A stretch of DNA of 50,350 bases from Methanogenium cariaci JCM 10550 (lineage in GTDB: Archaea; Halobacteriota; Methanomicrobia; Methanomicrobiales; Methanomicrobiaceae): positions 1-50,350 of the forward strand of contig NZ_BBBG01000020.1 of NCBI RefSeq assembly GCF_001315945.1, given 5' to 3'. This document shows positions 1 through 12,129 of the stretch, piece by piece. Both the position numbers and the translations under genes were made by a program. Within the stretch, counting starts at the first letter, position 1. Each line of letters begins with the position of its first letter. The notes beneath the pieces were generated by a model. That model made no database searches, was not told where the DNA came from, and worked only from the letters and a program-made list of their open reading frames with translations.

Positions 1-116
1 GGTTGCAACGGTCGAAAGGGTTGTAATCACTCATATTTGAATCATTTTTGAAACCGAATGAAAAATGATAATTTCACACCGAAGTGCTATTAATCAGAGA
101 ATATAATGTATCGATC

Positions 117-1691
117 ATGAACCTGGATATTCCCCCCCAACTGGTTCCCGCTGTTGTCTGTGTCATGCTGCTTGTCATCGCGGGTGCCGGGTGCATGGAG
201 GAGGCATCCATTGAGAAGGCGGAGACCAACCCCCCCACACCGACTTCTGAGGCAGACGACCTCTTGTCCCAGGCTGAGATGGCGATGGGAAACAGCAACT
301 ACCGGACAGCATCATCCCTTTATGAGGAGGCATATAAATTCTACACAAATTCGGGCGATGACACAAATGCCCTCCTCGCACGAAACGGTATGTTCCGTGC
401 AACGCGGGCGATCATAGAGTACCCGCACAACCGGACGGCCGCCGGGGCAGCGATGCAGGCCGCAGTCCCCAACCTCACGGAGACCGACATGAACGCATGG
501 CTGGACGGGCGTGCCCAGACGATCGAATCGGACGGGGGGGAGGTTCTCTACTTCGGGGATGTTGCTGCCAATTTCCTCTATGCAAACGTCGCCTACCTCA
601 GGCCGATAACAGCAACAATGCTGGACTTCGGGTATATCTCACGCTACGCGATCCCGGAGGGGGCATCCCCCCCGCCGGTGACGGTGGCGTCCTCCCGTAC
701 ATCGACCCCCCCATCCGCTACACCGGCACCGAAAAGCTGGAGGTGCCTGAGTCCGTCCTGCCGGAAACGGGGACGCTTGCCATCTGGTATCCCCTTCCGC
801 TGGAGACCGAATCACAGCGGGACGTTGTGGTCACGAACCTTTCGTATAAGGAATATATCGTCACCGGGCCGGTGACCGAGGGGCGAATTGCATATGTCTA
901 TTACGAAATCCCGGCGGAGGCAATCGATGGCGACCTCCTCATGACGCTGATATCGCCTTTACGTCGTACGAGCAGCGCTTTACGGTCGACCCCCCCGTGA
1001 AGGTCAGGGCATATGACACGACAGACCCGGAGTATCTCCTCTACACCTCCTCGTCCCGGAACATCAAGGTCACAGACGAGTGCCGTGAACTCGCTGCGAC
1101 AATCGTCGGCGACGAGACGAACCCGTACCTCCAGGCACAGCTCATCTACCGTTACATCATCAACACCTACCCTACAGTTTTGCCCCCCCGCACGCATCAC
1201 TTGACACCATCGAACCGAAGGTTGCAGAGTCGTCCTACATGCTCGCGACCGGCCACGGCGACTGCGGAACGCAGAGCATGTTCTTTTCGGCGCTCTGCCG
1301 GTCACTTGGCATTCCCGCACGGGCGCCGGGCGGTTACCAGATGATCCTTGCGGAGACACCGGGGACGCATTTCTGGGCGGAGTATTATATCGAAGGCTAC
1401 GGCTGGGTTCCCTGTGACACGACGGTCGCAGAGATCGCCGACTGGGTGGACATCCCGGAGGGGGGGGATCGAGAGGCCTTCAAGACCTACTACGCGAATA
1501 ACCTCGACCCGACCCGTCTTGTGATCCAGAAGGATGTCGATGTCAGAATGAACCCCCCCGCCTTCCCTGAGGGTGCCGTTGTATTCCGGCTGGTTCGGCA
1601 GAGTCCTGCGATTGTCTCGGATGAGGCGACAGTGGATATCGGGGCGTTTTCAGGATTCCACTTCACCATTGATGTCGAAGAAGAGGAGTAG
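117..1691 (+). CDS. secreted transglutaminase-like lipoprotein (frameshifted)
   Basis: Exported protein with a C-terminal transglutaminase-like fold. The N-terminus is a lipoprotein signal (hydrophobic VVCVMLLVIAGAGC, Cys around residue 25), followed by a helical, TPR-like stretch (residues about 50-110). The catalytic core is visible near the C-terminus: GHGDCGTQSMFF holds the nucleophilic Cys, GTHFWAEYYI the His and WVPCD the Asp of the Cys-His-Asp triad. Proteins of this fold may be proteases or cross-linkers, so the substrate is unknown. The frame is broken in the C7 run near 667, near 945 (a missing base, not a homopolymer) and in the C7 run near 1185; conserved sequence continues across all three. 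I chose the ATG at 117 because the signal peptide begins there. The gene stands alone. Confidence 0.8.
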
Positions 1692-1875
1692 GCAACACAC
1701 ATTCCCCCCCTTTTTTCAGAGAACGTGCACCGTGCAGGAAAAGGGATTTTACGATCATTACCATAATGGTGCGGGGGGGATTGGCGTATGATTTTGGGAT
1801 TGACCTGGTTTGTCCCCGATATGAATTTTGTGGAATTCCATGTGGGTTCAAAAAAAGGGTGAAGGTATTTTCGTA

Positions 1876-3396
1876 TTACGCAACGTGAATGTAGGACTCT
1901 ACAAGTTCACCGATCTCGTCGTTCTTGCCGTAGAGTTTTTCGCTCATTCCTTTATCATCGAATGCCTTCAGCGTTGCAATCCTGCTGTCGATCATACCTG
2001 CGGGGAAGATCTCGTTCTCCTCAAAGATCGCACGCTTCTGGGCAAGCACTTCAGCAGATTCCCAGCATGAGGCAGGCAGCTGTCTGAGCTGATCCAGTTT
2101 TTCTTTATTCTCGGGCTTGAAGATGCTGGCGTCAACATACAGTGACTCTGCGGACTCAAGCGCATTGGGCATGTTAATTCCGTGGAGGGCTGACACAATC
2201 AGACTGGCAACCGTCAGGTAGATGTCTGCGGAACCATCGGCAACGCGGTATTCGAATGTCTGCTTTGAAGGTCTCACTTCATCAACGCTGCCATCGTCAG
2301 GGTTTGCGTCACGGGTCATGTTCTGGTCGCCAATCCAGCCGAGTGGCACACGGACGACGACAGAGCGGTTCCGGTCGCCCCAGCAGATATTGGTCGGTGC
2401 TTCCTGGTGGGGGGGTACGAGGCGGAGGTATGAGGTAGGAATACTGTTCCCGAACGCAGTGACTGCATCGCCGGCATCAAGGATACCTGCGATCATCTTG
2501 CGTGCCATCGGGGGGGAGAGGACGCCATTTTCAACCATCAGGTTTTTGCCGTCCTTTTCCGCGAGCATGTGGAAGTGCAGACCACTTCCTGCCTTGCCGA
2601 CGGTGATCTTCGGTGCAAAGCTGATGTCGACACCATACCGGAATCCGAGCATCCGTACGATCCACTTGGCGATGATCAGCTGTTCTGCGGCTTCCTCGAC
2701 CGGTGTGGGGAGGAACTCAATCTCATGCTGCTCGTAGTACTTGTCGCCGTTGGTGAAGCAGCCGACTTCTGAATGAGCGTATTTTATTTTTCCGCCTGCC
2801 TGGGCGATCAGTCTCATTGCCTCAACCCGCAGATCCTCAAACTTTGCGAACGGTTCTGAAGCGTGGTAGCCCCTCTGGTCAAGACCGGGGGGGTAGAGAT
2901 CTTCTTTCTGACTGATCACGTAGTATTCGAGTTCTCCCAAGGTCTTGAAGGTCGCACCGGTCTGCCGGGTGAACTCCTCATCTGCCTTGCTGAGGACATA
3001 TCCGGGTGCACTCTCCAGGGGGGGTTTGCCCTCGTTGTCATAGAAGGAGCAGAGAATTTCAAGGGTCGGGGTCTCAACAAAGGGGTTCACAAACGCGGTG
3101 CGGTAGCGGGGGGGGATTACATACAGGTCGCTGCTTCCTGCATCAATAAAGGAGAACATATTGCTGCCGTCTACCCGTTCGCCATCTGCGAGAATGGTAT
3201 TCAGGTGATCTTTTGAGGAGATAATAAAGTTCAGTGTCTTTAATTTGCCGTCCTCTGCAACGTAGCGGAGGTTGATCATCTCGATTTCATTTTCTTCACA
3301 AAAATGAATGATATCTTCTTTGGTAAATTCAGATGGAGATTTCTTGAGGAACCGGACAAGACTGTTCGGGTTCATCAGGATTTCAGAGTTCTTCAT
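1876..3396 (-). CDS. glutamine synthetase family protein
   Basis: ATP-dependent ammonia:carboxylate ligase of the glutamine synthetase fold, 506 codons and unbroken. Visible signatures are the N-terminal beta-grasp region, GSGLHFHM (metal/ammonia site), NSIPTSYLRLVP and ICWGDRNRS (glutamate/ATP site). Sequence after the NRS motif differs from canonical GlnA (VRPSKQTFEYRVADGSADIY), so this may be a divergent paralogue; I therefore give no symbol. Five C/G heptamers (near 2406, 2510, 2887, 3017 and 3107) each give PP where the family normally has a single Pro, e.g. LVPPHQEAP. A GGAA-N6-TTCC element lies about 100 bp upstream, which suggests nitrogen control through NrpR. Monocistronic. Confidence 0.85.
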   Translation of the reverse strand: MKNSEILMNPNSLVRFLKKSPSEFTKEDIIHFCEENEIEMINLRYVAEDGKLKTLNFIISSKDHLNTILADGERVDGSNMFSFIDAGSSDLYVIPPRYRTAFVNPFVETPTLEILCSFYDNEGKPPLESAPGYVLSKADEEFTRQTGATFKTLGELEYYVISQKEDLYPPGLDQRGYHASEPFAKFEDLRVEAMRLIAQAGGKIKYAHSEVGCFTNGDKYYEQHEIEFLPTPVEEAAEQLIIAKWIVRMLGFRYGVDISFAPKITVGKAGSGLHFHMLAEKDGKNLMVENGVLSPPMARKMIAGILDAGDAVTAFGNSIPTSYLRLVPPHQEAPTNICWGDRNRSVVVRVPLGWIGDQNMTRDANPDDGSVDEVRPSKQTFEYRVADGSADIYLTVASLIVSALHGINMPNALESAESLYVDASIFKPENKEKLDQLRQLPASCWESAEVLAQKRAIFEENEIFPAGMIDSRIATLKAFDDKGMSEKLYGKNDEIGELVESYIHVA

Positions 3397-3856
3397 GTAG
3401 TAATAACGTGCGCTATGTTTCTATAAATTTCTAATCAGTTATTTTAAGACATTTATTCTGAAAATAGGAAAAAATATATCTGTATGTCACTAGGAACATT
3501 CCTTCCTACTCATCCGGGACCGCTCCTCACACTGTGTCACTCTCCCTTGGATCTGATGTTCTACCGTCCGGGTCGTGTGGGCCAACCGGAAATCTTCCAT
3601 CGATATGTTTTGGTAGGGATTTTTGAAACCGTGCAAATCGGTGGCATTCAAACCCGGTGATCACCGGAGTTGCTATGGCTTCCCCTGTCCTGCAGGAACG
3701 GTGTATACGTAAAACGGATTTGTTGGAAAAAATCCTGAACGGGAATTAGTTAATGTAGTTTTGTTAATCCATTGCGTTTTGAAAATCTATTTATTCGAAT
3801 GGTGCCGAGACTATTGCACCTGATAAAAGTGGTATATTTCAGGAGTAATGGTAAAT
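3397..3856. other. intergenic region, divergent promoters
   Basis: This 460-bp AT-rich spacer separates two divergent genes. On the minus strand it holds AT-rich TATA-like stretches near 3419-3425 and 3470-3480 and the GGAA-N6-TTCC element at 3493-3506. On the plus side TCTATTTATTCG near 3786 is a plausible TATA element for the surface-protein gene. I find no tRNA, open frame or repeat in the middle part. Confidence 0.5.
3493..3506. promoter_or_regulatory. putative NrpR operator of the glutamine synthetase gene
   Basis: The sequence GGAACATTCCTTCC is GGAA-N6-TTCC, the operator form described for the nitrogen repressor NrpR of methanogens. It sits 97-110 bp upstream of the glutamine synthetase start, just upstream of a TATA-like stretch on the minus strand. 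The match and the context are seen; binding is inferred. Confidence 0.45.
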
Positions 3857-6800
3857 ATGAGTTTAGTTGATATGATTAACAAAAGGGATCTGCCCCCCTC
3901 TTTTTGCCCTGCTGCTGGTGGCAGTGGTATGTGCTGTTCCGGCATGTGCTGCTTCCACAACAGAAGTGACAGTGCAAAAGATTGCAGACGACGGCACAAC
4001 AGTCCTCGATGAGAGGACTGTCAGTGCCACATGGATGGAAGAGAATCTCCCCCCCGTGATGGGAGACGGAACAACGCACTACTACGCACAGGCCCATCTT
4101 TTGAACCCAATCCTCTCTGGGACGAAACAGAGACAGTCAACTGGGAAGGCAAGGATATGGGTGCGGTCAGGGGGGGTACTGACATTAAAGACCTCTGTAA
4201 CCTTGTTGGCGGTGCCGAGACCGGAGATGAAATTTTACTCCGTGCTTCCGATGGATTCAATAAGCGTTTCCCGTATGAGAATGTTTATTCTCCTCCTGCA
4301 CGCCAGGGCCCGATTGTGCTAACCTGGGAGATAAACGGTTACTCGGTGAATGATGGTTCATATGAAGATGGTATGCGCAATGTTTTCTTTGCTGACACCT
4401 CCACCAATCCGGAGGGAAAACATGTCTATGGTACGTGGGATATGCATGAGACAATGCCGGAAGATTACTGGCATTATTTCTCTGGTGTATATCCTGCAAC
4501 AACAGGTCTGGGTGTGCAGATCATCAGCCAGATTGAGATCCTCACGGATGAACCGGTACCTGTGGCACCTGTCACCGTTTACGATGGCGGTGTCACCATT
4601 TCTGACGAGACCTTCTCGTGGACGGATTCCAATGGGGATGTCTACGATATCGACTGGCAGACTCCGCACGGTGCGCTTGAAGCCGCTGCAACAGACGGTG
4701 GATTCACCTATGTCGCCGGGTGGAAGGATGATAAAAACACGGCTCTGCTGAATAATCTCTTCGCAGACGATACCTGGTACAACTTCAGCAAGACCGATGG
4801 TGTCGGCTGGAACTATCAGGTGAACGGTGTCTATCAGAACTACTTCTCAACCGAAACCGGCATCTCGAACTTCGACGGCCTTTCCGATGGCGATGTGATC
4901 ACGTATTACTTTGGGCCAAAGGACGACCAGACAACCGACAATGCGGTTGCCATCATCACGATTGACGTCGCCTTTGGCAGTGCTGTCACGACAGTATATG
5001 ACGGCAGTGTGAGCCTTTCTGACGAAACCTTCTCGTGGACGGATTCCAATGGGGATGTCTACGATATTGACTGGCAGACGCCCCCCCACGGTGCGCTTGA
5101 AGCCGCTGCAACAGACGGTGGATTCACCTATGTCGCCGGTTGGAAGGATGATAAAAACACAGCTCTTCTGAATAATCTCCTCGCAGATGATACCTGGTAC
5201 AACTTTAGCAAGACTGACGGAGTTGGCTGGAACTATCAGGTGAACGGTGTCTATCAGAACTACTTCTCAGAGGAAACCGGCATCTCGAACTTTGACGGCC
5301 TTTCCGATGGCGATGTGATCACGTATTACTTCGGCCCCCCCAAGGACGACCAGACGACCGACAATGCGGTTGCTATTCTCACCATTACGGTGGAGACCGG
5401 CACTGGCCCTGCCCCTGGTGAAGACTGGGAAATTACGGTAAAGAATGGGAACCGTGTGTTCACTGTCGACAAGGCATACTTTGAGTCAGGCGTCGGCTGT
5501 GGCCACGCTGCCTCTTATACGGATGCGGATGGCACATGGGCCGGCATGCCCCTCTACTTCCTTGTGGGACTCGTCGATGACGACAACACCCATGGTGCTG
5601 GCGCCTTCAACCGTGCTCTTGCAGCAGAGGGATACTCTGTTGAAGTAACCTCTGGAGACGGCTATTCCATTAACTTTGAATCCGCTGACATTGCAGATAA
5701 TGCGAATATCTTCGCGGCAAATACCCTCAACGGCGCTGAAATCCCCGCGACTATTGGTGATGAGGATAAACCTGCTGGCCACTCCGGATGTCCGGTTCCG
5801 AGGTCTCTGCAGGCAAACTTGTTGGCAACATTGCCACTATCGAACTTATCGGTGTCCCTGAACCTTCCGCAGGCTGGGAACTTGCCGTCAACGGCCTGAT
5901 CTCCGATAAGGTAACAGAAGCAGAGTTCAATGACTTCTGCATGCACAACGTCACCTGGACAGACGGAAACGGTGATGTCTGGGAAGGTGTCCCACTCTGG
6001 GTCATGGCCTCAGTCTCTGACAACTATGAGTCAAAGCCCCCCCACTGGACCTTCGATGACGCTGCGGCAACAAACGGATACACCGTCCGTATCATCGCCG
6101 GTGACGAATTCTCCTGTGACGTTGCCAGTGCGGACATGGCACGCTCGGATGACTACATCATCGCAAGTATCTGCAACGGAGAACCCCCCCTCTCCCGCGA
6201 AGGTGACGAGGCACCCTATCCCCCCCTGCGGCTGGTAGGATCGGCAGTCTGGGATGAAACCGAAGGGAAATTCACCGGATCAGCGATTGGAAATATCACC
6301 ACCATTGATCTGGTTGAACTGATTCCGTCCGAACCTGCCGAGGGTTCCTACAACCTCCTGACAAAGGGAGTTATCACCAGTGTCATTACCGAGGAATTCT
6401 TTGAATATGCACTTGAATGCCACCACCAGCAGACCTGGAAAAATGAAGAGACCGGTGAACTGTGGAGTGGTATTCCGCTCTGGGTCCTCGCCGGATGGTC
6501 GATGACCGCATGCCGCATGGCGCTGACGGCTTCAACGATGCCGTTGCACTTGCCGGCTACACGGTGATCGTCACCGCAGAAGACGGCTATTCCAAGAGTC
6601 TTCCGAGCGCGCTCGTTGCCCGCAACAATGGCCTCATTGTCGCAAACACCCTGAATGGAACTCCTCTTAACGAGAGTTTCCCGCTGCGTCTGGTCGGGCC
6701 TGCCCTGCCGGAGGCAAGTTACGGTGTCGGCAACCTCGTGAAGATTGAACTGACCGACTTCTGTAAACCGGAAGGCTCACTGCCACTGACCATCGTGAAG

Positions 6801-9630
6801 TACGCCAATGACGGTGTCACTGAAATCTCCAATGTGACATTTACCTGGGACTGGATGGCAGATAATCTGCCTGTCTATGGCGATGGTGAAACCGAATATA
6901 AGTTTGAAGGTCTCTGTTTCCCGCCGAATGACCCGTGGGATATGGCAGAAACCTATCCCGGTGGATTCAAGATTTCCGAAGCGATAAAGGGCACCTCCAT
7001 CCGTGAACTCTGTGACCTCGCAGGTGGAATGGACCCCCGGAACAGAGATCAAATTTATTGCAACAGATGGCTGGACGAGCAAACTCTCGTATGATGTCAT
7101 CTACGAACCCGCTGACTGCATTGGAGAACCGGTCCTTGCATGGTACTCAGGGCGAAGCGGTCCGATGCCCGATTATGGTGATGGATTCCGCTTGTTCTTT
7201 GCAACCGATGATCACATCTTCGGCCAGAAGGATATGTTTGAAGGTATTCCGTTCCAGTACTGGCACTACAACTCCGGTCTTCCATCCTGTGCGGGTCTTT
7301 CTGCCAAGATGCTGACACGGATTGAACTCACGACCTATGCAGATCCGACCTGGAATCTGACCACGCTCGGTGCTATCCCTGCAGAAATCTCGAAAGGATT
7401 CTTCGAGGGTGCGATGGGATGTACCATGTCCGGCAACCACAAGGCCATCTACACGGACACGTCCGGTAATGAATGGCAGGTATGCCACTCTGGCTGATCT
7501 GCGGATTTGTGGACGATGCCAACCCCCCCACGTGGTAAATCCTACAACCAGACGCTCGCCGAAATCGGCTATGATATCCATATCATCGCTGAAGACGGCT
7601 TTGAGACGGTGATTGACAGCCGTAACACGATCAGAAACAACAACTACATCATTGCAAACACCCTCAACGGCCAGCTGATGCGGCCAGAGGATGGAACCGG
7701 CTGGCCACTGTGCCTGGTTGGTCCGAATGTCTCTACCCATTATGATGGTGTGAAAGCTGTGAAGAACGTGGTAAAGGTCATCCTTGTCCTTCCACCAGAT
7801 CAGTATTCCGGCGCAGTCACCGCTGAGTGGGGGGGAGACATCGCGGCAGGCGTCCCGGTCCAGGCATTCATCGGTGATGTTGCTGTGGGCGAGGGTGTGA
7901 CAGCCGCTACCAATGTGTATGCAACTGCTGATGCACCCTTTGTCATCAATGGTACTTGGTCTCTCTGTGGCGAACCAATCACCTTCATCGTGAACGGTGT
8001 TGAGGCAGTCCAGCACCCGGTATTCACGGGTGCACAGACTGTCGCACTTGACCTGACCTTCCCCATCGGCAGTCTGCCGGTAGGTGAAGAGAAATGTGAT
8101 GGTGTTCCCGCCTGTGTGAAGGCTGACGGAGATATAATCTGTGTCAACCTTACCGGCGGCAATGTAGATGTGGACGGATCAAACATCGCCATCTTCCCTG
8201 CCGGAAATGGCTGGGGGAGCATGCTCATTAAAACAAGTGGTGTAACAGAGAATGCAACCGCGGCAACCGGTAGTGTTACCGGTGTCATTGCGACCGGTGA
8301 CCCTGTCAGAGGACAGGTTCCTGACGTTGGGAATGTCACTGCAGGATTTATGGTCAATATGACCGGTATGCCGGGAGAAAATGCAACAATTGAATCAATG
8401 ATTACAAAGGCCCCTTCCTCCGAGATGCTTTCCTACTTCCAGCTTGCTGCAGCAGGAGAGGGTGTCGGGGGGGTTCGGGATGTGGCCTACACACTTAATA
8501 TCCAGAAATCCGGCATCGCAAACGGTGAGGACATCAGCAATGCAACCATCCGGATGGCAGTAACCCCCCCGGCATGGTTTCTGCACATGGTGGTATGGAT
8601 GCAATTCAGATCATCCGCCACGGTGAGGAAGGCGTCACTGAGATGCTTGAGACCACCTTCGTTGGCTATGATGCAGAGGGCCTGATGATCTTTGAGGCCT
8701 TCTCGCCCAACGGACTTTCTCTCTTCGGTATGGCAGCAGTCTCCTCGTCAGCACCTGTTGACGGTGACAACGACGCTCCTGACTGGAAACCGTCAGCGAC
8801 TCCGACCCCTGCTGTCATAGATCCGGTCCAACCCAACACAAACATCATTGTCTCCTCTGCGGTGATCTTCACCGACGCTGACGGAACCAAGAGTGTTACA
8901 ATTGACCGTCGTGTGGCAGAGGCCGATGACGCAACGATTGTCGTCACCGGAACCGAGATTCAGGTCCGCATGCACGGTGGCAATCTGCATATACAGACTG
9001 CCGGTGTCACTGAGGACGGAAACCTTGTCACTGCTGAAGTCACCCGTGTCTTTTATAAAGGAAGCCCCGTAACCGCCACTCTCGGTGGCATTGGTGACGT
9101 GCAGGGTGCAGTCACGATTGACTTCCCGGGAATTCCTGCGTCTGCATCTGATCTCGCCGTCTCCCTTACCGGCACTGTCCCGGCAACGGTTGAAGACGGA
9201 CTGAAGCAGGCGGCACTCTCTGGCGAAAAGATCGCCGGTGATGTGGCATTCATCATGCCGCTCACCGTCTCCGATGTATCCGCCAGCAGTGCAACCGTTA
9301 CCCTGACCGCACCTGCTCTGGGTAGAGAGCAGCGGCGGTGCGGACAATGTTGTCATTGCCGGGTACCGGACTGACGGCACGGCAACCATTCTGCCGACAA
9401 CCGCAGATGATAACGCATTCACAGCAGAATCATCCGCGCTCTATGATGGCTATGCTCTCTTTGCACTCGGTGCAAAAGAGATCGTTGTGGAAACTCCTGC
9501 ACCCACAGCCACAACAGAAAATCCCACAGATGCAAAAGAGACTCCTGCATCAGGCAGTATCTTTACCACCCTTGCCCTCATCTGTGCAGTCTTCGGTGTT
9601 GCCGGATATGCGGCAATGAAGAAGAGATAA
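3857..9630 (+). CDS. giant modular surface protein, DUF4430-like repeats and C-terminal TM anchor (frameshifted)
   Basis: A secreted protein of roughly 1,900 residues. In order: signal peptide (FALLLVAVVCAVPACA, reached after removing one C from the C6 run at 3893); module A (to about 4560); two nearly identical DUF4430-like domains (4577-4978 and 4991-5393); three copies of module B (about 5413-6760) with the pattern VWEGVPLW...GY.V.....D.YS...ANTLNG...PLRLVG, faintly like the sulfite-oxidase molybdopterin fold; a second module A (about 6777-7330); a fourth module B; beta-rich domains; a Thr/Pro-rich linker; and a C-terminal membrane helix followed by MKKR. It probably sits in the cell envelope. 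About eight frame breaks occur (3893, 5790, 6490, 7035, 7480, 7525, 8567, 9320), and domains continue through each. An upstream ATG at 3848 is an alternative start; AGGAG lies at 3841. Confidence 0.75.
4577..5393 (+). repeat. tandem direct repeat of a DUF4430-like domain
   Basis: Two consecutive units of about 410 bp (4577-4978 and 4991-5393) are nearly identical at DNA and protein level. Shared stretches include FSWTDSNGDVYDIDWQTP, GFTYVAGWKDDKNTALLNN and GWNYQVNGVYQNYFS. The high DNA identity implies a recent duplication or gene conversion. Confidence 0.85.
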
Positions 9631-9655
9631 TCTTTTTTTTATTTTTTAGCCAGAG
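9631..9655 (+). terminator. T-rich terminator after the surface-protein gene
   Basis: Directly after the stop codon the plus strand reads an eight-T run, an A, and another T run, typical of archaeal intrinsic termination. Confidence 0.5.
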
Positions 9656-9726
9656 TGATCAGTATCACCGGCAATGTAAAGGTAACATTTACTGAGTCGG
9701 ATACGGACGTATTTCAGAAAAAAGAA

Positions 9727-10417
9727 TTATTTTTGCTGTCTTCGTTGCCACCAGGACAGTCTGAGATATGCAAGTTCATGCCGGACATATTCTGTCCAGG
9801 TGTGAGTCTCTCTGGCAAGTTCTGTTGTTCGTGCATCTCCTGCATCCAGCCTGCGGTCAACATGCTCTATCCAGGAGTCCACCGCTTCCATCTGTTCCTG
9901 AAGTGCAGCGACCTGACGTTCCAACAGTTCAATTCGTTCTTTGCATGATTCCCTATCAGCAACCACTGTATCTTCCAGTGTAGTGATCCTGTCTGCAAAC
10001 CGGGAGAACTGCTGACCCTGCATTGCTACGGTATTGATGAGCTGAGTCGGCACACGCCCTCCGGAACCGGTCTCCCCCCCGGTTGCGGCCCTCACTGTCT
10101 TCTCTTTCTCTTCGCGTGTGTTTGAGATGCTGCTGAGGCGGGATGACGCACCAGCCTTCCCCCCCGTCTCCTTCACTGCCGGGCTCGTATTCTTTTTAGT
10201 ACCCGGGGGAAGGAGGCCGTTCTTCTCCGCTTTCTTCTTCTGCGATTGCAGAAAATATGCCTGCCGCCTTTTCGTCGTAGACAGGGATCCGGCCCATCTT
10301 CTTTGAAGGGATCCGGTTCGGGTGGCGTCGGGCAATATCACGTATGCCTTCTTCCGGGATGCCTGTCATCTCTGCGATATCTGCTGTCTTCAGTCTTTTT
10401 CCGGCTGGTGGTTTCAT
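9727..10417 (-). CDS. MerR-like HTH protein with C-terminal coiled coil (frameshifted)
   Basis: Probable DNA-binding protein of about 225 residues. Residues 8-65 (KRLKTADIAEMTGIPEEGIR) resemble an excisionase/MerR winged helix-turn-helix. A basic low-complexity linker follows, then a long amphipathic helix (FADRITTLEDTVVADRE and onward) predicted as coiled coil with a basic Trp/Arg-rich end. I take the ATG at 10417 because the helix-turn-helix begins right after it. The frame changes near 10200, at a G5 run. It is divergent from the KhtTU-like pair with about 100 bp between starts. I do not recognise a named family. Confidence 0.65.
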
Positions 10418-10519
10418 TGATTGTTTCCTCCGGTGCACTCTGCACGAAATGGCCCGGCTTCTTTCATTGAATACTTCTTTACCGGTATACATTAATGCTC
10501 TCGTCCCATATTCTGAGGT

Positions 10520-11007
10520 ATGGGGTTCTTTCACCAGGTGCTTCCCGGCATCGGGACGAAATATGAACTGGAGACCGAGAGCGGAGATCTCATCTCTGTC
10601 ATCTTTATGCCAAATGGCAGAGTCCAGTTGTACACCCAGCCGTCACAATGTCCGGACTGTTATGCAGCAGACCTGAATCCGATGGAGACACGAAGGCTGG
10701 GGAATGTGCTCACCGGAGCCATTATGGAGGCAGAAGAGGAAGGGGGGGTGGAGATTGCATTCTCTGCTCTTGCAGACCTCAGGATTGTGGTGCACACCTA
10801 TATCATCCATGAACAACTCTCCGGGAAATCGATCACCGATCTCGATATCCGATCCCGTACCGGAGTAACTGTTCTTGCGGTTTCCCGTGGGGGGGTAAAA
10901 ATACCGTTAATCCACGCCCTGATTTTCGGTTTGTAACGGGTGATGCCGTGGTTGTCATTGGTGAATCCGATCAGATCAAGACATTTGAACAGGAGTTTAT
11001 GGAGTAA
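10520..11007 (+). CDS. khtT: TrkA-C domain regulatory protein, KhtT-like (frameshifted)
   Basis: Soluble regulatory subunit for the antiporter that follows. The C-terminal 70 residues form a TrkA-C (RCK-C) ligand-binding domain: SGKSITDLDIRSRTGVTVLA, then after the break PRPDFRFVTGDAVVVIGESD. In the KhtTU system this subunit gates a K+/H+ antiporter in response to nucleotides or pH. The frame breaks in the G7 run near 10890. The stop TAA touches the next ATG (TAAATG), so the two genes are translationally coupled. The symbol rests on domain order and pairing. Confidence 0.75.
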
Positions 11008-12122
11008 ATGGAAGGAATCGCCATCGCGTTGGCAGCATGCGTGGGAGTGGCACTCATCTGCCGGCGGTATGCTATTCCGCCTATTCCGTTCTATATCATC
11101 ACCGGCCTGCTTTTGGGGACTGCGGGCCTTGGCATTGTCGAGACATCCGATGTCTCCGAATGGATTGCCCATATGGGCCTGCTGTTTCTCCTCTTTACGA
11201 TGGGTCTTCATCTCCATCCGGGTGAAGTGGCAAAACGGCGTGGCTCGTTTCTCATTGCAGGAATCATTGATCTCTGCGTCAACTTCACCGCCGGATTTGC
11301 GGTGGCATTCATTATCGGATTGCCCCTGTATGATGCCCTGGTGATCGCCGGAGCATTTTATATTTCAAGTTCAGCTATCGCACTCTCATCACTGATTGAC
11401 AACCGAAAACTTGGATTTCGTGAATCTGATACGGTGATCTGGCTGATGGTCTTTGAGGATATTATGCTTGTGGCACTGCTGATCCTGTTTACGGCACAGG
11501 AGGTCTCACCATTCCGTATCATTGGAATGATCCTTTTTGTGGCGATAGCGGCCTTTGCCTGTGTGTGGAAATTCCAGGGACAGCTCAAACAGTTCTTTGC
11601 ACGGGAAGATGAACTCCCAATACTTGCGGTATTTCTGGCTGTTGTCATGGCAGTCGCGGTTTCAGAAGTAACCGGCGTTCCTGACAGCCTGTTTGTCATC
11701 ATTCTTGGTTCAGCAGTATCTCTTGCAGCAGCGGATCGTGCCGAAGTGGTTGCCCGCCCGTTCCGGGAGGTGTTTCTGGTCGTATTCTTTGTATTTTTCG
11801 GAATATCAGTCAGTTTTTCCGGTCTGCCCCCCCTCTTCTCATACTTGCGTCGGTGATCGTCCTTGCCATTATTACCAAACTCGTCTCGGCTCTGGTCATA
11901 GGTAAGGCCATTCATGGCAGAGTGCTCTCCGGCGTCGATATCTGGACGGATACTGCGTCCCGTGGGGAATTCTCAATTCTTCTGGCACTGCTATATGGAT
12001 CTCCTGCTGTTGTCCCGATTGTCGCTGCAATGGTGGTTGTAACGTCGTGCGTTGGTTCATTTACGGGAAAATACAGCAAACCTATCCGGCGGTGGTGCGG
12101 GCGCATCATTGTAGGAAAATAA
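11008..12122 (+). CDS. khtU: CPA2-family cation/proton antiporter, KhtU/KefB-like (frameshifted)
   Basis: Polytopic membrane antiporter exchanging a monovalent cation (probably K+ or Na+) for protons. About 12 hydrophobic segments span some 370 residues. Family signatures include YAIPPIPFYIITGLLLG near the N-terminus, HMGLLFLLFTMGLHLHPGE and SSSAIALSSLI. There is no fused TrkA-N domain, matching the two-gene KhtTU arrangement. The only break is the C7 run near 11827; the last three helices are read in the next frame to the stop at 12122. It immediately follows its regulatory subunit. Confidence 0.8.
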
Positions 12123-12129
12123 TGTCAAT

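Noticed and set aside
3530..3720. tRNA or small RNA in the 3.4-3.85 kb spacer
   Set aside because: No T-loop consensus or cloverleaf could be found.
4577..5393. CRISPR or mobile-element repeat
   Set aside because: The repeats are in-frame protein domains within one gene, with no short regular spacers or terminal inverted repeats.
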